Assembly: GCA_003024785.1 (NCBI GenBank)
Contig: PUQB01000463.1
Location: forward strand, 1 to 64,000
DNA: 64,000 nucleotides
DNA from: Selaginella tamariscina
Lineage: Eukaryota > Streptophyta > Lycopodiopsida > Selaginellales > Selaginellaceae
Direction: 5' to 3'
Shown: positions 24,445 to 36,231 of the stretch, piece after piece
How the letters are laid out: every line of letters begins with the position of its first letter
Position numbering within the stretch: the stretch's first letter is position 1
Translations under genes and position numbers: made by a program
Notes under the pieces: model-generated
Databases searched by the model: none
Told to the model about the DNA's origin: nothing
Seen by the model: the letters and a program-made list of their open reading frames with translations, nothing else

Positions 24445-25562
24445 CTAACAGATAGAATGGGCATTTGTTGTTAACAGCCCAAGAGGACCCAATCCTGGTT
24501 TGCACCCCAGTGATAGGGCATATAGAACAAGGCTGTTGTTGTCCTTGACAAACCCGTGACCATCGCTCTGGTCGATATCAAGGATTAAGTGAGGGCTCTT
24601 GTAGCTCCGGATAGCAAAGTAGCCATTGTCTAATGGAGCGAGCGTCCAGAGGATTGATTCCGAGGTCTGCGCCGGTGGAGATAAGATCACCTTGCTTAGT
24701 GGTGACTCACCTACAAAACAGTTTGTGTGGGTACGTGAGTGTGTCTAGAGTGTAGTGTGTGCTTGCTTCTCTCTCTCTCTCTTGCTCATGTACAATGTCT
24801 GCTTGTTCATCTCACAGAATCATGTTTATGTAACACATACGGATAAGCTCTCTCTCTCTCTCTCTCATGTTTATGACTTATTCAGACGTGCAATACATGC
24901 ATAAAGCAATAATCAAGTGTTTATGTGTGTGTGTCTGTGTGTGAAGTATGAAGTGATTCATATAAGCAATACATTCGTAAAGCTACATGTAATCTACTGT
25001 GGTGTGTGTTTAGTATTGATCACTTCATACATATGTAGAGAGAGAGAGAGAGAGAGAGAGAGCGGTACTTGTGTGTGTGTGTGTGTGTGTGTTCTTGCAT
25101 GGGAGGTGCTTACCGTGAAAAGCTACGTGCTTTTTAACTTTGTTTGCTAATATGAACGCCTGGAGGCCATCCACGTCATAGAAGTTTACCATTTTCTGAG
25201 TCCACCTCTGGAAGTCATCGACTAGGTTGCATGATGTCATTTTGATGGTTCCGTTTGCTGCGGACACACACATCTGGCTGTCTGCCCTTGTCACCATCTG
25301 GAAATAACAAGTGCTGGCCGAGCAACACAAGGTAACGAGAAACAGCTGCAAAGCAAATTACTTGTGTGTGTGTGTGTGTGTGAGTAGAGAGAGAGAGAGA
25401 GCTCTGTGTGTGTATTCTTATTAAGTGAAGCTTTTAGACTTGCAGATTCTACAGTAGGGGCTGAAAGTTGTGTGCATAGGAACAACTTTGAAGATACGCA
25501 CGCAGCACACACACACTTACGAGGAGATTGAAGAGAAGGCTCTTCCCTTGTGTCTCACCCAT
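24445..25562 (-). CDS. Secreted EUL-domain (Euonymus lectin-like) protein
   Basis: Plant carbohydrate-binding protein with a single EUL domain (beta-trefoil). Three exons on the minus strand: 25521-25562, 25114-25345 and 24445-24710, giving about 179 residues in the open frame. The N-terminus (MGETQGKSLLFNLL then LFLVTLCCSASTC) looks like a signal peptide, so secretion is inferred. Domain landmarks: DDFQRWTQKMVNF, GLQAFILANKVKKHVAFHG, SESILWTLAPLDNGYFAIRS, LILDIDQSDGHGFVKDNNS. EUL proteins normally end in a 'LWEW..G.NQ.W' motif. Here YHWGANQDWVL is present, but one frame over, starting near 24520, and a second slip near 24483 precedes WAVNNKC. The last 25-30 residues are therefore frameshifted. 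It could be a recent pseudogene or a consensus error. It resembles ricin-B-fold lectins only in fold, with no toxin chain. It lies just downstream of expansin C in the same direction. Confidence 0.8.
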
Positions 25563-25765
25563 AGCTCGATCTTCTTAGGTCTTCCTACTCATGTAAGTCT
25601 CCTACCTCTGGGAAACGCCTCAAGCATGATCTAACAGCACACACGTGGGACATCTCACTTGTGTGTGTGTCGCATATATAACTATATATTGCATCTATAG
25701 TAAAACATTATATATATATTGCATATAAGCACACGATGTATATATGTGCACCTGTATAGGACAAG
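25563..25765. other. EUL lectin upstream region
   Basis: 5' flank of the lectin gene. 25570-25635 is duplicated in damaged form at 15196-15260. No clear TATA box was chosen because several TA-rich stretches compete. Confidence 0.4.
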
Positions 25766-25974
25766 GATACTTATGTATATGTTTTTATAACACGTACATG
25801 TGTAAACAACTGTACATATATGCATATACGTATATAAATGCATGGACACGTGGTGGGTGATTATAGGACAAGGGTGAGCACCCACCACGTGTCCATGCAT
25901 TTATACATGTATATACGTATATGTACAGTTGTTTACACATGTATGTGTGGGTATAAAACATATACATAAGTATC
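25766..25974. repeat. Near-perfect 209-bp palindrome
   Basis: Arms 25766-25859 and 25879-25974 are reverse complements with few mismatches. Ends read gatacttatgtatatg and its complement, and the inner ends read 'ccacgtggtgggtg'-like and its complement. The loop is 19 bases (25860-25878). No clear target-site duplication flanks it. It looks like a foldback MITE or a precursor-type hairpin. It contains a G-box (cacgtg) in each arm. Confidence 0.85.
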
Positions 25975-26776
25975 AATACATATACGAATGCGTATAAAAT
26001 ACGTTTTCGTGTGTGTGAACCCACTTCCATATATATACAAGGGCATTCACTTCCATCTGTATGCAAGGTACCACTCATATACTTATTAGTGCCTAAGTGA
26101 TACAAGGCCACACACACACATGCACACACTTCTCTATCTCTCTCACCTAGGTTTGTATGTACGTGTGCGTATACAACGATGTACCAAGCTGAATTATATG
26201 AAGGGCACCTTAACTATTACATGCAAATATTAGATTATATTATAAGATTTCTCAATGTGTGTACAGATGGATATTTAATAGAAAATAAATATATACAAGA
26301 TTCCACCTTCAAATATTTTCTGAATATAATTACTTACACTGTGCGTCTTCGAACGTATATATATATTCTTGAATATTCTTTCTTCTCATATATGTATTGT
26401 GTGTATAAAAATAATAATCATATTAAATTAGAATGTATTAAAAGCAATTATATACGCATTTTATTTATTAATATTCAAAAGAATATTTAGATGTATATAA
26501 GGATACATTATACGTGTACTCCGTGTGCTATATATATTTACGGTTTAGGGAAAATACTCTACTATACGAAAAGACAATACAATATACACGTTTCACAAAA
26601 TAATATTTCCTTAATATACTGGAGCTGGAAGGTCCAGGAATATGCATGTGCGCGCGCGCGTGTGTGTGTGAGAGAGAGAGAGCGAGAGAGACAGAGCTGC
26701 AGTATCCAAGTTTAAGAAAAACATGTTAAGATATTGAGCAGAAATAGTAAATGAACAAATAAGCGAACTAACTAGG
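25975..26776. other. Spacer between hairpin and expansin C
   Basis: No gene. 26580-26625 carries the 'aatatttccttaatat' flank element seen after all expansins, and 26640-26690 is a (CG)(TG)(GA) microsatellite. The open frame at 26179-26490 has AT-driven composition and no family resemblance. Confidence 0.5.
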
Positions 26777-27952
26777 TCAAAACTGCTCCCCAACAAAAGT
26801 CTGCCCAAACGTCCAATCCTCAGGCGTCACATTATATGAAGTTATAGTTTTACCATCTGATGTGGTGACCATGAAAGACAAAGCTTGCCCAATCAACTGC
26901 ACACCTGTCTGCCAGTTTTGTCCCCAGTTACGAGACATCGGTATCCAACCGGTATTCGAACCCTTGATTGAAACTGCACAGACGTCTCCTGCACCTGCCA
27001 CGTTCGACACCAACACCAAGTTGAAATAAGGGTTTCCTCTCACTGTAAATCTTATTCCGCCCTTCTTTTGGCAAGGAACCCTGCAATAAGAACCATATAC
27101 ATAAATGAATTCTCTCTCTAACACACACGTTAGTATCACAAGAAACAGATACACATACACATATTAGTTTTAAGTTTGAAAACTGCAGTGTATAAGTACC
27201 TTCTGTAGAGAACAGGAACAATGCCAGCTCTGTACTTAGCAAACTTCTCGAACACAGGCTGTGACAGATCGAAATGCTCGCGTGGAATATTGCACCAGCC
27301 ACCATTGTCACTCGGGATTGCATCGTTAGGAGGACAGAAGTTGGTTGCAGTAACCAGAATCGATGTCCCAGGAAGGCACCACTGGGGATCATCAGTGCAC
27401 TGGAGTTCAAAGCACGCCCCACATGAAGCCCCATTACTGAACAATGCAGTGCTCAAGGCTGCTGTGTTTAACCCATATCCATCACTGTATAGGTTGCCAT
27501 ATCCACAAGCTCCAGCTGGCAATCAACATGTTATTAACCTCTATGTATGTAAACAACCCCCAAACACACACACACACTTACCCATTGTTCCAGATCCATC
27601 CGGACCCCCATAGAATGTAGCATGGGCTTGCTTCCATGGGCCTGTTCGTCCTGAACCACCATGGTGATGGCCCTTGCCTGGACCATGGTGCCTCCTGTCT
27701 GGACCATGGTGGCGCTGGTTTGGGCCACGATGACCATCATACATACGTTTGTATCTCTCGTACGAACCATCGCTATGGTACATATGAGGATATCCCTTGT
27801 ACAGATGGCTATGATCGGCCTCGTACAGACTAGGGTGGCCCTTGCTCAGACGATCGGATCCTGTGACAACTCGTACACATGGCGTAGTTGTTTAATCCCA
27901 TAACAGAGATTACTAGCGAGGAGAAAACAACAAACAGAAGACATGGAGCCAT
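26777..27952 (-). CDS. EXPA: Alpha-expansin copy C, best preserved
   Basis: Cell-wall loosening protein, exported. Exons 27582-27952, 27200-27515 and 26777-27080 with GT-AG introns. Exons 2 and 3 are fully open. They encode [62 protein letters not shown] (HFD motif) and then the CBM63-like domain with [16 protein letters not shown], ending GQTFVGEQF and a TGA. Exon 1 begins with the signal-peptide-like [21 protein letters not shown] net one-base shift near 27860-27885 (an extra TG plus a lost base, relative to D) breaks the frame. It is open again through [36 protein letters not shown] and [15 protein letters not shown]. The His/Tyr-rich insert between leader and domain is unlike standard EXPA proteins. 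It is nearly functional and may be intact if the shift is a consensus error. Confidence 0.88.
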
Positions 27953-28012
27953 TTTCCTAGACAATAATCAAATAAAAGAATTTCAAGACCTTGAAAAAAA
28001 AGAGAAAATTGT

Positions 28013-28090
28013 GGCTCTTTTATGTGTTTGTGCCAGGCACACGTAGATAAACCACGCAGCGCCACGTAGATAAACCACCTACGTGATTTT
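28013..28090 (-). promoter_or_regulatory. Expansin C promoter with ACGTG repeats
   Basis: On the minus strand two GTGGTTTATCTACGTG units (28067-28083 and 28038-28056) precede a TATA-like 'cacataaaagagc' near 28015-28028, matching the promoters of A, B and D. Confidence 0.6.
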
Positions 28091-28099
28091 TTGTGCTAA

Positions 28100-29600
28100 A
28101 AATGCTGTAATTATATTGGTAAATGTTAACTGCTATAAGGTGATGGTGGATAAATTTTTTATATTTTTTTAAGGGTTCTTATAATTCCTTTATAGATGTG
28201 TATGCATGTGTATATATATATATTCTTCACAAGCTTTCTAATATTTAAAATTAACTTAAGTTATAAATTTTAACATTTCTATTTATTATAATTTATAATG
28301 ATTATAGTATATAATGTTTTATTTCTTGAATACTTACAATGCAAATATTATATATTATTAAATGATTATATATTCTTTTATACACATAGTGATTGTGTAC
28401 ACACACGTAAGTATGTGTGTGTGTGAGGTAAGCTCATACATGCGTATGTATGTTTGGATTTATATTCAGTTACCAAATATTTTAATTTTAAATGTTCTTA
28501 TTCTTGAAATTCAATCTTAACCATTGATTTAAATTCGTGTTTTCCAAACTCATTATAAATTATTATTAAAATATAACTATTTTAAATAGATTGTTTAGAT
28601 TTCCACTCTATTGCCTGACTGCTTTGTTTAACTCTCAAGGTAGCTTTTCCGAAGTGCATGCTATACTACACTTTCTACCAAACTCTAAAAGTGATAATTT
28701 AAGAAAATAATAAAAAATTGGTCTTTAAACATTAGACCACTTCTCTAATTATTTCAAGAGCAATTTAGAATCATAAAGGACTTAAATTATTTTACTAACA
28801 TTTTATGTTTATAACTTAAATATTAATAAGAAAGTTTATACTAAAATATACCTTAAATAATTTTTGTACTAAACTTTTATGTAAGAAAATTTCATCTTAT
28901 AATAATATATGATGACAATAAAGTATATAGGAATAAGATAAGTTACATATACTCATGATCATATTTATACATATACTCAAATTTATCCTTAAAAAACTTT
29001 ATGAACAATATTAGTAGAATTTTTAATTAGTTTGCAATTCATGGTGATTTATTTATTTCTTCAGAATTTTCTATAGATTAAATATAAATTTAATTATTTC
29101 ATTTTATTACAGTCTAATTTGTTATAAATTTTATAATATAATTAATTAATTTCCTTCTATTTTATTCCAATATATAATAGTTTATATATTTAATTTATTT
29201 TATTATTTGTTTTATGTCATTAATAAATAAAATAATAACAAGAACTTTTCATTCAATTTTAAATAAAGTGTAAATAAAAACTTATATTAAATAGTGTTAA
29301 AATTATATGAAGTTCTTAAAATAAATTTTGTTTCATTAAATTAATGTTTACATTCATAAAATTAATTTTAAATGATCATACAAAGATTATTTATTATTTT
29401 TTACTTTTAAATTTTAAATCAAGGTATTTATACAAATAAAAGGTTTTTTCGAGGAATGAAATGTAACTTTTTAATTTCAAGAATGTAGTGTATGTAAATA
29501 TGACAAATTTTAAGTTGTATGTTAATTGTAATTATTTAAAATTGATGATGCAATAAAGTTTTTATAACAAGTTATATAATAAAGTTTTTTGATTAGTTTA
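28100..29600 (+). repeat. Left arm of large inverted repeat
   Basis: Reverse complement of 39970-42000 with many small differences. Matching landmarks: 'attgcctgactgctttgttt' (28610) with its complement near 41205-41225, 'taccaaactctaaa' (28677) near 41153, and 'agtgattgtgtac' (28388) near 41425. The 'ataacaagaacttttcattc' stretch (29235) pairs near 40570. The arm is the upstream flank of expansin C and is itself AT-rich and non-coding. Confidence 0.85.
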
Positions 29601-30520
29601 TTACATTAATAATTATAAACTTTTATTCTATATAAATCCCATACATAAGCATTTGCACATGCATGAAGGAGTAGAAAAAGTATATTGTTTTGATGTACAT
29701 ATGTATATGGTGCATGTAAGGAACTTTGCTAAGGGTATGATAATTTTTTATGACACATGATAAAGATCCATGTTCTCTAGTATTAGGTCTTAAAATAAAT
29801 AGCTTGCACAGTTTAAGTAAAAATATAACATTTGTGAAGTAAATCTAGAGTAAATTTATAAATTAAATGGTAAATAATAATAAAAATTGTTTACTACCGT
29901 TGTATTTGAAGGTGTTATAATTTTTTTATTAAATATTAGTTGCATATATAAGTGAAGTGATATAAATAAATAAACAATATAGCCATATTGTTTTATAAAA
30001 TGACTTATACAAAGTTTTCTAAATATGTAATTACACAAAGATACATAAACATATTTATGTGTGACATTTTTAGTTCCTTCACAACTTAGAAGATTTAAAT
30101 CAATGGTTAAGATTGAATTTAAATATAAAAAAATTCAAAACCTAAAATATTTAGTAATTGACAAAGAAAATATAAATACAAACATATCACCCTCATACAA
30201 AATGGACATAAAATGATAAAATGGAAATAATTAATAATTCACAAATTGTCATATATATATATAAAATACATAATTTAGAAAATCGAAGTAAACTTAGAAA
30301 AGTAAATATATAGAAATGGATTATAGTATTCCTATAATAAAAATTAATTGATTATTAATAAAGACTAATTAAATAATTAAATTTATTAATTATTTAGAAT
30401 TTAAGACTATAAAGATTCTCAATTTTTTTTAAAGAGTAATACGCATGTATAAGCTACTAACCAATATGTGTGCATGTGATATATATGTGTGTGTGTGTGT
30501 GAATATACTTTATTTGATAT
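29601..30520. other. AT-rich spacer inside the inverted repeat
   Basis: No gene and no similarity to the opposite side that I can follow. It lies between the left arm and the LTR of the old Ty3 element. Confidence 0.5.
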
Positions 30521-30673
30521 TGAAAAGGACATGTGTTCAACCTTAAGGATATATACAAGGTTAGCAAATATAGAAGGAGTCAAACCTTTGGCCTAATCTA
30601 CGTGGCACATCCATATATGGCTCCAATATATACTTTAGAACATACTTAAGGTATATTTCATAGAAACTTTACA
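30521..30673 (-). repeat. 3' LTR of old minus-strand Ty3 element
   Basis: Begins TGAAAAGG and ends CTTTACA on the plus strand, the same ends as the LTRs of the 45930-50530 element (TGAAAGAG...CTTACA). Diverged partner at 39530-39716: both share 'tattcaacct', 'acatccatatat' and 'atacttaaggtatat'. Just inside, 30674-30690 is the complement of a purine tract. Confidence 0.7.
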
Positions 30674-31049
30674 TTACTCCCTCATCTAGACTTGAACGTT
30701 AATGTTATGTTGGAATCGTCACTTCTTATTCATAAGTGTAATAAGTATATAAGTGATTATTTCTTTAAAAGTGTATGCTAACTTATTCCTCCTTACCCAA
30801 CCAAGCTAGCTAGCTAACTATAGTATCCTACATATAACATCAAATCGATGTTATGGAGACAACCATTGAACATGTATATTTTGATCCACTACATCTAAAT
30901 TATGATTCATGTACACTTGAGGACCCAATCTTTGCATACTAGAATATGGACTAAGCTGCTTAGAAATTAATCTAGAAGACAAACCTTTGGGATGCATTTT
31001 TAGATAGAAGATTAGCACTTCATCACTCGCAACATAATCAAGAATAAAC

Positions 31050-31888
31050 GAATGCTGAGCATTATAGTGTCGTCACTATACTTCACGAGAATGAGATAAC
31101 TTTGTTAACATCTCCTCACATAGCACCTGATCTGGATACCGGCTCCACGTTTGTGCATATGTCAAAATAGGACTAAAAGAGGGGGAACCAACATTAGAAG
31201 GAAACACAAGAGAACGACCGTACATGGAATAAAATGAGGAGACTCCAATGGACTGATGGATAGAAGACACATTAGCAAATTGAAGGAGGGGTAAGTATTG
31301 ATCCCAATAGACTAAAAGAGGGGGAACCAACATTAGAAGGAAACATAAGAGAACGACCATACATGGAATGAACCAACATTAGAAGGAAACACAAGAGAAC
31401 GACACATTAGCAAATTGAAGGAGGGGTAAGTATTGATCCCAATAGGACTAAAAGAGGGGAACCAACATTAGAAGGAAACACAAGAGAACGACCATACATG
31501 GAATGAACTAACATTAGAAGGAAACACAAGAGAACGACCATACATGGAATAAAATGAGGAGACTCCAATGGACTGATGGACAGAAGACACATTAGCAAAT
31601 TGAAGGAGGGGTAAGTATTGATCCCAATAGGACTAAAAGAGGGGAACCAACATTAGAAGGAAACATAAGAGAACGACCATACATGGAATGAACCAACATT
31701 AAAAGGAAACATAAGAGAACGACTAAGAATTGTAGAAGGAGGGGTAAGTATTGATCCCAATAGGACTAAAAGAGGGGGAACCAACATTAGAAAGAAACAT
31801 AAGAGAACGACCATACATGGAATGAACCAACATTAGAAGGAAACATAAGAGAACGACCATACAATTCTCAGTTACATCAGTTTGTTGC
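31050..31888 (-). repeat. Tandemly amplified integrase tail of the old element
   Basis: A unit of up to about 140 bp, carrying 'aaccaacattagaaggaaac' and 'gaggggtaagtattgatccc', is repeated in full and partial copies across 31165-31870. In translation it is the integrase segment QYLPLLQFANVSSIHQSIGV plus MYGRSLVFPSNVGSP. Unit lengths vary, with partial copies interleaved, which suggests several rounds of unequal exchange. It ends at the target site of the younger element. Confidence 0.85.
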
Positions 31889-32236
31889 TGTAAGGATCAT
31901 GGGTTATTTTTTGCCTTTCACAAGACTTAAACCCGAGACCTTTTGGCTAACACACACATGTGTTAACCAACTGGTCCGTATGATCCTGGATGCTGAACTA
32001 CACCATCAACAGCAAGGTGTATATTCATACGCATGTTCCAGACCAGTTGTGGACCATACAATTCAGGACCTCAGATATATAAACAGGGTTCCAGTTCCAG
32101 GTTTCTCAGAATCATTCAACACCAGTCTTCGGCCTTGTGTTTCATTTTGTATTCATTTCTTTCTTGAATACAATCTCCTCCTTTCAAGGTTCCACCCTTG
32201 TTCTAAAGGTTTCGCCCTTTGCACAAGGTCGTGACA
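31889..32236 (+). repeat. 5' LTR of nested Ty3 element
   Basis: Contains 'agatatataaacagggttcc' (32074-32093) as a TATA box. At 31911-31978 the minus strand has a tRNA-like look: 'accagttggttaacac' (A-box-like) followed by 'ggtctcgggtttaagtctt' (B-box-like). The second LTR carries the same feature, plus a short internal duplication of 'ccagaccagttgtg' that explains most of its extra 20 bp. Confidence 0.93.
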
Positions 32237-32399
32237 GTTTGAATGATTCTGAGGTAGTGACAAGCTTCTGTTTCCGCTTGTCATCGATCCCATTTTTCTT
32301 TCTTTCTCTCTTTTCAATTTTCTTTTCGATTTTTTTCTTTTCTTTTTCTTTTCTGATTTTCTTCTCTTTTTCTTTTTGATTTTTCTTCTTCGACTCATC

Positions 32400-33290
32400 A
32401 TGTCCGAGCATGCTCTTCATGAGCAAGTTGCTGCCCTCCAGCAGCAGCTCGAACAACTACACCTGGAGAATGATCAGCTCCGACAGCGTGCGAATTCTCC
32501 AGAGCCGAAGATCAGCATGCCCGAAAAGTTCGATGGTACCCGATCGAAGTTCCGAGGTTTTCTCAATCAAGTTCGTCTGTGGATCGTGATGCAGCCGAGG
32601 CGCTACAGCACAGAACCCATTAAGGTTGGATTGATCGGGTCGCTGCTTTCTGGTTCTGCTCTTTCATGGTTCTCAGCCTTGCTGGAGAACAATGATCCGA
32701 TCCTTGGGAATTTTGACGAGTTTGTGGAACGGTTCACGGCGATGTTCAGTGACGTGGATCGTGAGAGTGCTGCCATCACCAAACTCCGTCAGCTTCACCA
32801 AGGGGGTATGTCGGTAGCAGAGTACGCATCGAAGTTTCAACTTCTTGCTTGTGATGTCACATGGGGAGATCGTGCTCTCAAGGAGGTTTTCCGGTCGGGG
32901 TTGCAGGACGAGGTCAAAGACATGTTGCTGAATTTTGCGGTTCCGGAAACCCTCACCAGCATGATCGAGTTGGCAATTCGTTGTGACAACTTGATCGAGC
33001 GGAAACAAGAACGTCGGCATCCTTCTTTCTTCTTGGTGCCGTCTTCTTCCATTTCTGCAGTCCCTGTTCCCTCATCTGCTGATTCATCATCTTCCTCAGT
33101 AGAACCATCCCCGATGGAATTAGGGCGATCACGCCGAGGCAAGCTTTTGCCAACCGAACGTCAGAAGCGGATTCAGTACAAGCTTTGTTTGTACTGTGGG
33201 GACCCGTACCACAAGTTGGAGAATTGTCATCGACGTCCAAAACAAGCTCGTGAAGTGGCCTTTGCTGTGCTGCGGGAAACGAGAAGATCC
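32400..33290 (+). pseudogene. Gag of nested Ty3 element
   Basis: Starts at ATG 32400 (MSEHALHEQVAALQQQLEQL, a leucine/glutamine-rich coiled coil). The capsid core follows (MPEKFDGTRSKFRGFLNQVR, VGLIGSLLSGSALSWFSALL, GGMSVAEYASKFQLLA), then a CCHC knuckle CLYCGDPYHKLENC near 33185-33230. The frame stays open to 33464, but from about 33290 the meaningful frame is the next one, which leads into the protease, so a shift has occurred. Confidence 0.9.
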
Positions 33291-34232
33291 AGCCCGAATA
33301 GGAGCCGTCCGGCTGGATTGCCGTGGAACAACTCATGTTCCTCAAGGCTCTTCACTCATAACATCTTCCCTTCCTCATCTTGGATCCATTCCATCCACGA
33401 AGGTGTGCAAGCCGTTCCATGTTCCGGTGCAGCTGAAGACACCAGAGGTGGAGTTCTCTGGTAAAGCTTTGGTGGATAGCGGAGCGAACGCAAATTTCAT
33501 CGACAAGAATTTTGCTGTCAGCACGGGATCCGTCTACATCCTTTGAAGACTCCTGGTTCTGTACGGGTCGTTGATGGACGAGATATCAAATCTGGAGCGG
33601 TAATAAATGACACGGAGTTCGTTGAGGTCGTTGCTTGCGGTGCTGTGTGCAACATCTCCTTCAGTGTTGTTTCTATTCCAGACTCTACGATTATCCTTGG
33701 TTTGCCGTGGATCGAGTTGGTGGATCCTGGTTGGAGAGAACGTTTCATGAACAGTTTCCCAGCTGTTTCAACTCCAGCCACACTCTTTGATTCCGATCCT
33801 GTTCCAGTTCCTCCTCCACTTCGAGTCTCGCATATCACCTTGAAGCAGTTCAAGAAAGATAGCCGACATGACCCAGCATCCGTGTTCGCGATCAAAGTCT
33901 ATCCCTGCTCTGCTAAGGATGTTTCTGTTCCTCCTGCCTTACCAAAGCAGTATGCCGATTTCGCAGACGTCTTCGACAAAAAGAAAGCTTCTGCCTTGCC
34001 ACCGCACCGTGAGTACGACTGTCCTATCGATCTCGTTGAGGGTAAGCAGCCGTCCTCCGGTCCCATTTACGGTCTCTCACCAACAGAGTTGGAGACATTG
34101 AGGAAATACATTGAGGAGAATCTTGTCACCGGATTTATCCGTCATTCGCGATCACCGGCTGGTGCTCCAGTATTCTTTGTTTCCAAGAAGGATGGAAGTC
34201 TGGCTCGTGGTGGACTACCGAGATCTGAATAA
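33290..34232 (+). pseudogene. Aspartic protease and pol linker of nested element
   Basis: Retroviral-type protease with the active-site triad region KALVDSGANANFIDKNF (about 33463-33513), then a frame change near 33525, then the flap and second half (STIILGLPWIELVDPGW). A linker leads to the RT start (DCPIDLVEGKQPSSGPIYGL, SPAGAPVFFVSKKDGSL). The frame is lost again near 34200, just before the LVVDYRDLNK motif. Confidence 0.85.
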
Positions 34233-35361
34233 GGTCACCATTCCAAACAAGTATCCTCTCCCGCTCGTCTCCGACATGCTCGAACGTCTTTCTGGTGCCC
34301 GGTACTTCACAAAGATCGATTTAAGAGGAGCGTACAATCTCATCCGAATTCGAGAAGGGGACGAGTGGAAAACAGCTTTCCGTACACGCTACGGACATTT
34401 CGAGTACGTAGTAATGCCGTTCGGCCTGACAAATGCACCTGCTGTGTTCCAGCACATGGCTAACGATATTTTCCGGGACTTCTTGGATTTGTTTGTCATC
34501 ATGTACCTAGACGACATCCTGATATTTTCCAAGACTCGAGAAGAACACGAACATGTACGGTTAGTCTTGGAGAGGCTCCGGAAGCACCACTTGTTTGCCA
34601 AGTTGGAGAAGTGCTCTTTCAGTCAGCAGTCTGTCGAGTTCCTGGGGTACATCATTTCAGCTGAAGGTGTTCACATGGATCCTGCAAAAGTCCGGACTGT
34701 ATTGGAGTGGGAGAGACCATCAAATGTTCGTGATGTTCGATGTTTCCTCGGGTTTGCGAACTTCTATCGACGTTTCGTTCGGGATTTCTCCAAGATTGCA
34801 TTGCCATTGACGAAGTTGACTGGCAAGGATGTTCCATTTGTCTGGTCCTCTGAGGCTGAGGAGGCGTTCGAGTTCCTAAAGAAGGCGTTCACCTCGGCAC
34901 CTGTTCTTATCCATCCTGACCCTGCGAAGCCATATTTCGTGGAAGCTGATGCCTCTGACTTCGCCATTGGTGGAGTGTTGTCCCAGGAAGGTCCAGATCA
35001 TCTTCTCCATCCCATTGCTTTCCATTCCCGCAAGTTCACTGCACCTGAGATCAACTACGATGTCTACAACAAGGAGCTGCTGGCGATCGTCGATGCCTTT
35101 GAGGAGTGGCGCAGATTCCTTGAAGGTTCCCCGCATGTGGTTAAGGTGTATTGTGATCACAAGAACCTCCAGTACTGGGCAACAGCACGAGTTCTCAATC
35201 GACGTCAGGCGCGATGGGCACAGTCTTTGTCCCGGTTCCGATACGAGATTATTCATCGTCCCGGTCGTCTAAATGGCAAAGCAGATGCCTTATCTCGTCG
35301 CAGTTACCTAGCTCCAGTACCAGGTGAAATCCGATTTGATCAACAAGAACAAGTCATCTGA
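34111..35361 (+). pseudogene. RT and RNase H of nested Ty3 element
   Basis: Meaningful from about 34200. RT palm: LVVDYRDLNKVTIPNKYPLP, KIDLRGAYNLIRI, MPFGLTNAPAVFQHM, catalytic YLDD in IMYLDDILIFS (34498-34530). The thumb/connection has LGYIISAEGVHMDP and FLGFANFYRRF. RNase H: VEADASDFAIGGVLSQ, NYDVYNKELLAIV (catalytic Glu), YCDHKNLQYW and the final HRPGRLNGKADALSRR. This block is open throughout and is the best-preserved part of the element. Confidence 0.93.
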
Positions 35362-35372
35362 GCTCCGACCAG

Positions 35373-36181
35373 TTGTTGGTAAACGCGCTTTCCCGTTCTT
35401 CTGCTCCAGTTGACACTTCGTTTTTGGATCTAATCCGAGAAAATCTCCCTCAAGACGAGTTTGCTCGTGATGTCCTTGCACATGTTCGACGAGTTCAGCC
35501 ATTGTCTTCAGGGTCACAACTACGAGATTATGCTGCTTTCCATCTTCATAATGGGTTGCTGTACCACCACATCCAAATCTATGTTCCGGACGGAGAACTG
35601 AGGTTGCGAGCTGTCCAACACTGCCATGACAACACAGCTGCAGGACATTTTGGCATTCGAAAGACGATCGAGCTGGTACAACGGGTGTTCTGGTGGCCTC
35701 GGCTTCGCGTGTATGTTGAGAGATTTGTGCGATCTTGTGACACGTGCCAGCGTACAAAGCTTCCTCGTCATCGACCGGTTGGACTACTACAGCCTCTTCC
35801 TATTGCTCAGCGGCCATGGTCATCCATCACCATGGATTTCCTCACGGATTTACCGCCTTCTAGAGGGTTTGATGCTGTCCTAGTCATTGTTGATCGGTTC
35901 TCTAAGATGGCGCACTTTGTTCCCTGCAACAAGACATGTTCGGGTCCTGATGCTGCAGATCTGGTGTACCGGAGGTGTTCCGTCTTCATGGTCTTCCTGA
36001 TGAACTTGTCACTGATCGAGGTCCCCAGTTCACTTCGGCATTCTGGCGGAGATTCCTAGATCGGCTACGTATCACCGGGAAGCTGTCTACTGCACATCAT
36101 CCTGAAACAGATGGACAATCGGAGCGACGATTCAGACTCTGGAACAATATCTCCGGTTTTCATTTCTCATCTGCAAGATGA
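35373..36181 (+). pseudogene. Integrase of nested element, broken
   Basis: Zinc-binding HHCC (HCHDNTAAGHFGIRKTIELV, FVRSCDTCQRTK) and catalytic-core start (TMDFLTDLPPSRGFDAVLVI, first Asp). A shift near 35965 moves to another frame with the second Asp ([17 protein letters not shown]) and the Glu region [11 protein letters not shown], after which the frame is lost at about 36130. Confidence 0.9.
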
Positions 36182-36231
36182 TTGGGTCGATCTCCTTCCT
36201 GCTGCCGAGTTCGCGTACAACAAACACGGCA

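Noticed and set aside
24445..25562. Ricin-type toxin gene
   Set aside because: Only a single EUL carbohydrate-binding domain is present. There is no ribosome-inactivating A chain, and the motifs (GHGF.KDNNS, G.NQ.W) fit plant EUL lectins.
26179..26490. Open frame of 103 codons as a gene
   Set aside because: Composition is driven by AT content. It has no family resemblance and no splice or promoter context, and it lies in the eroded expansin flank.
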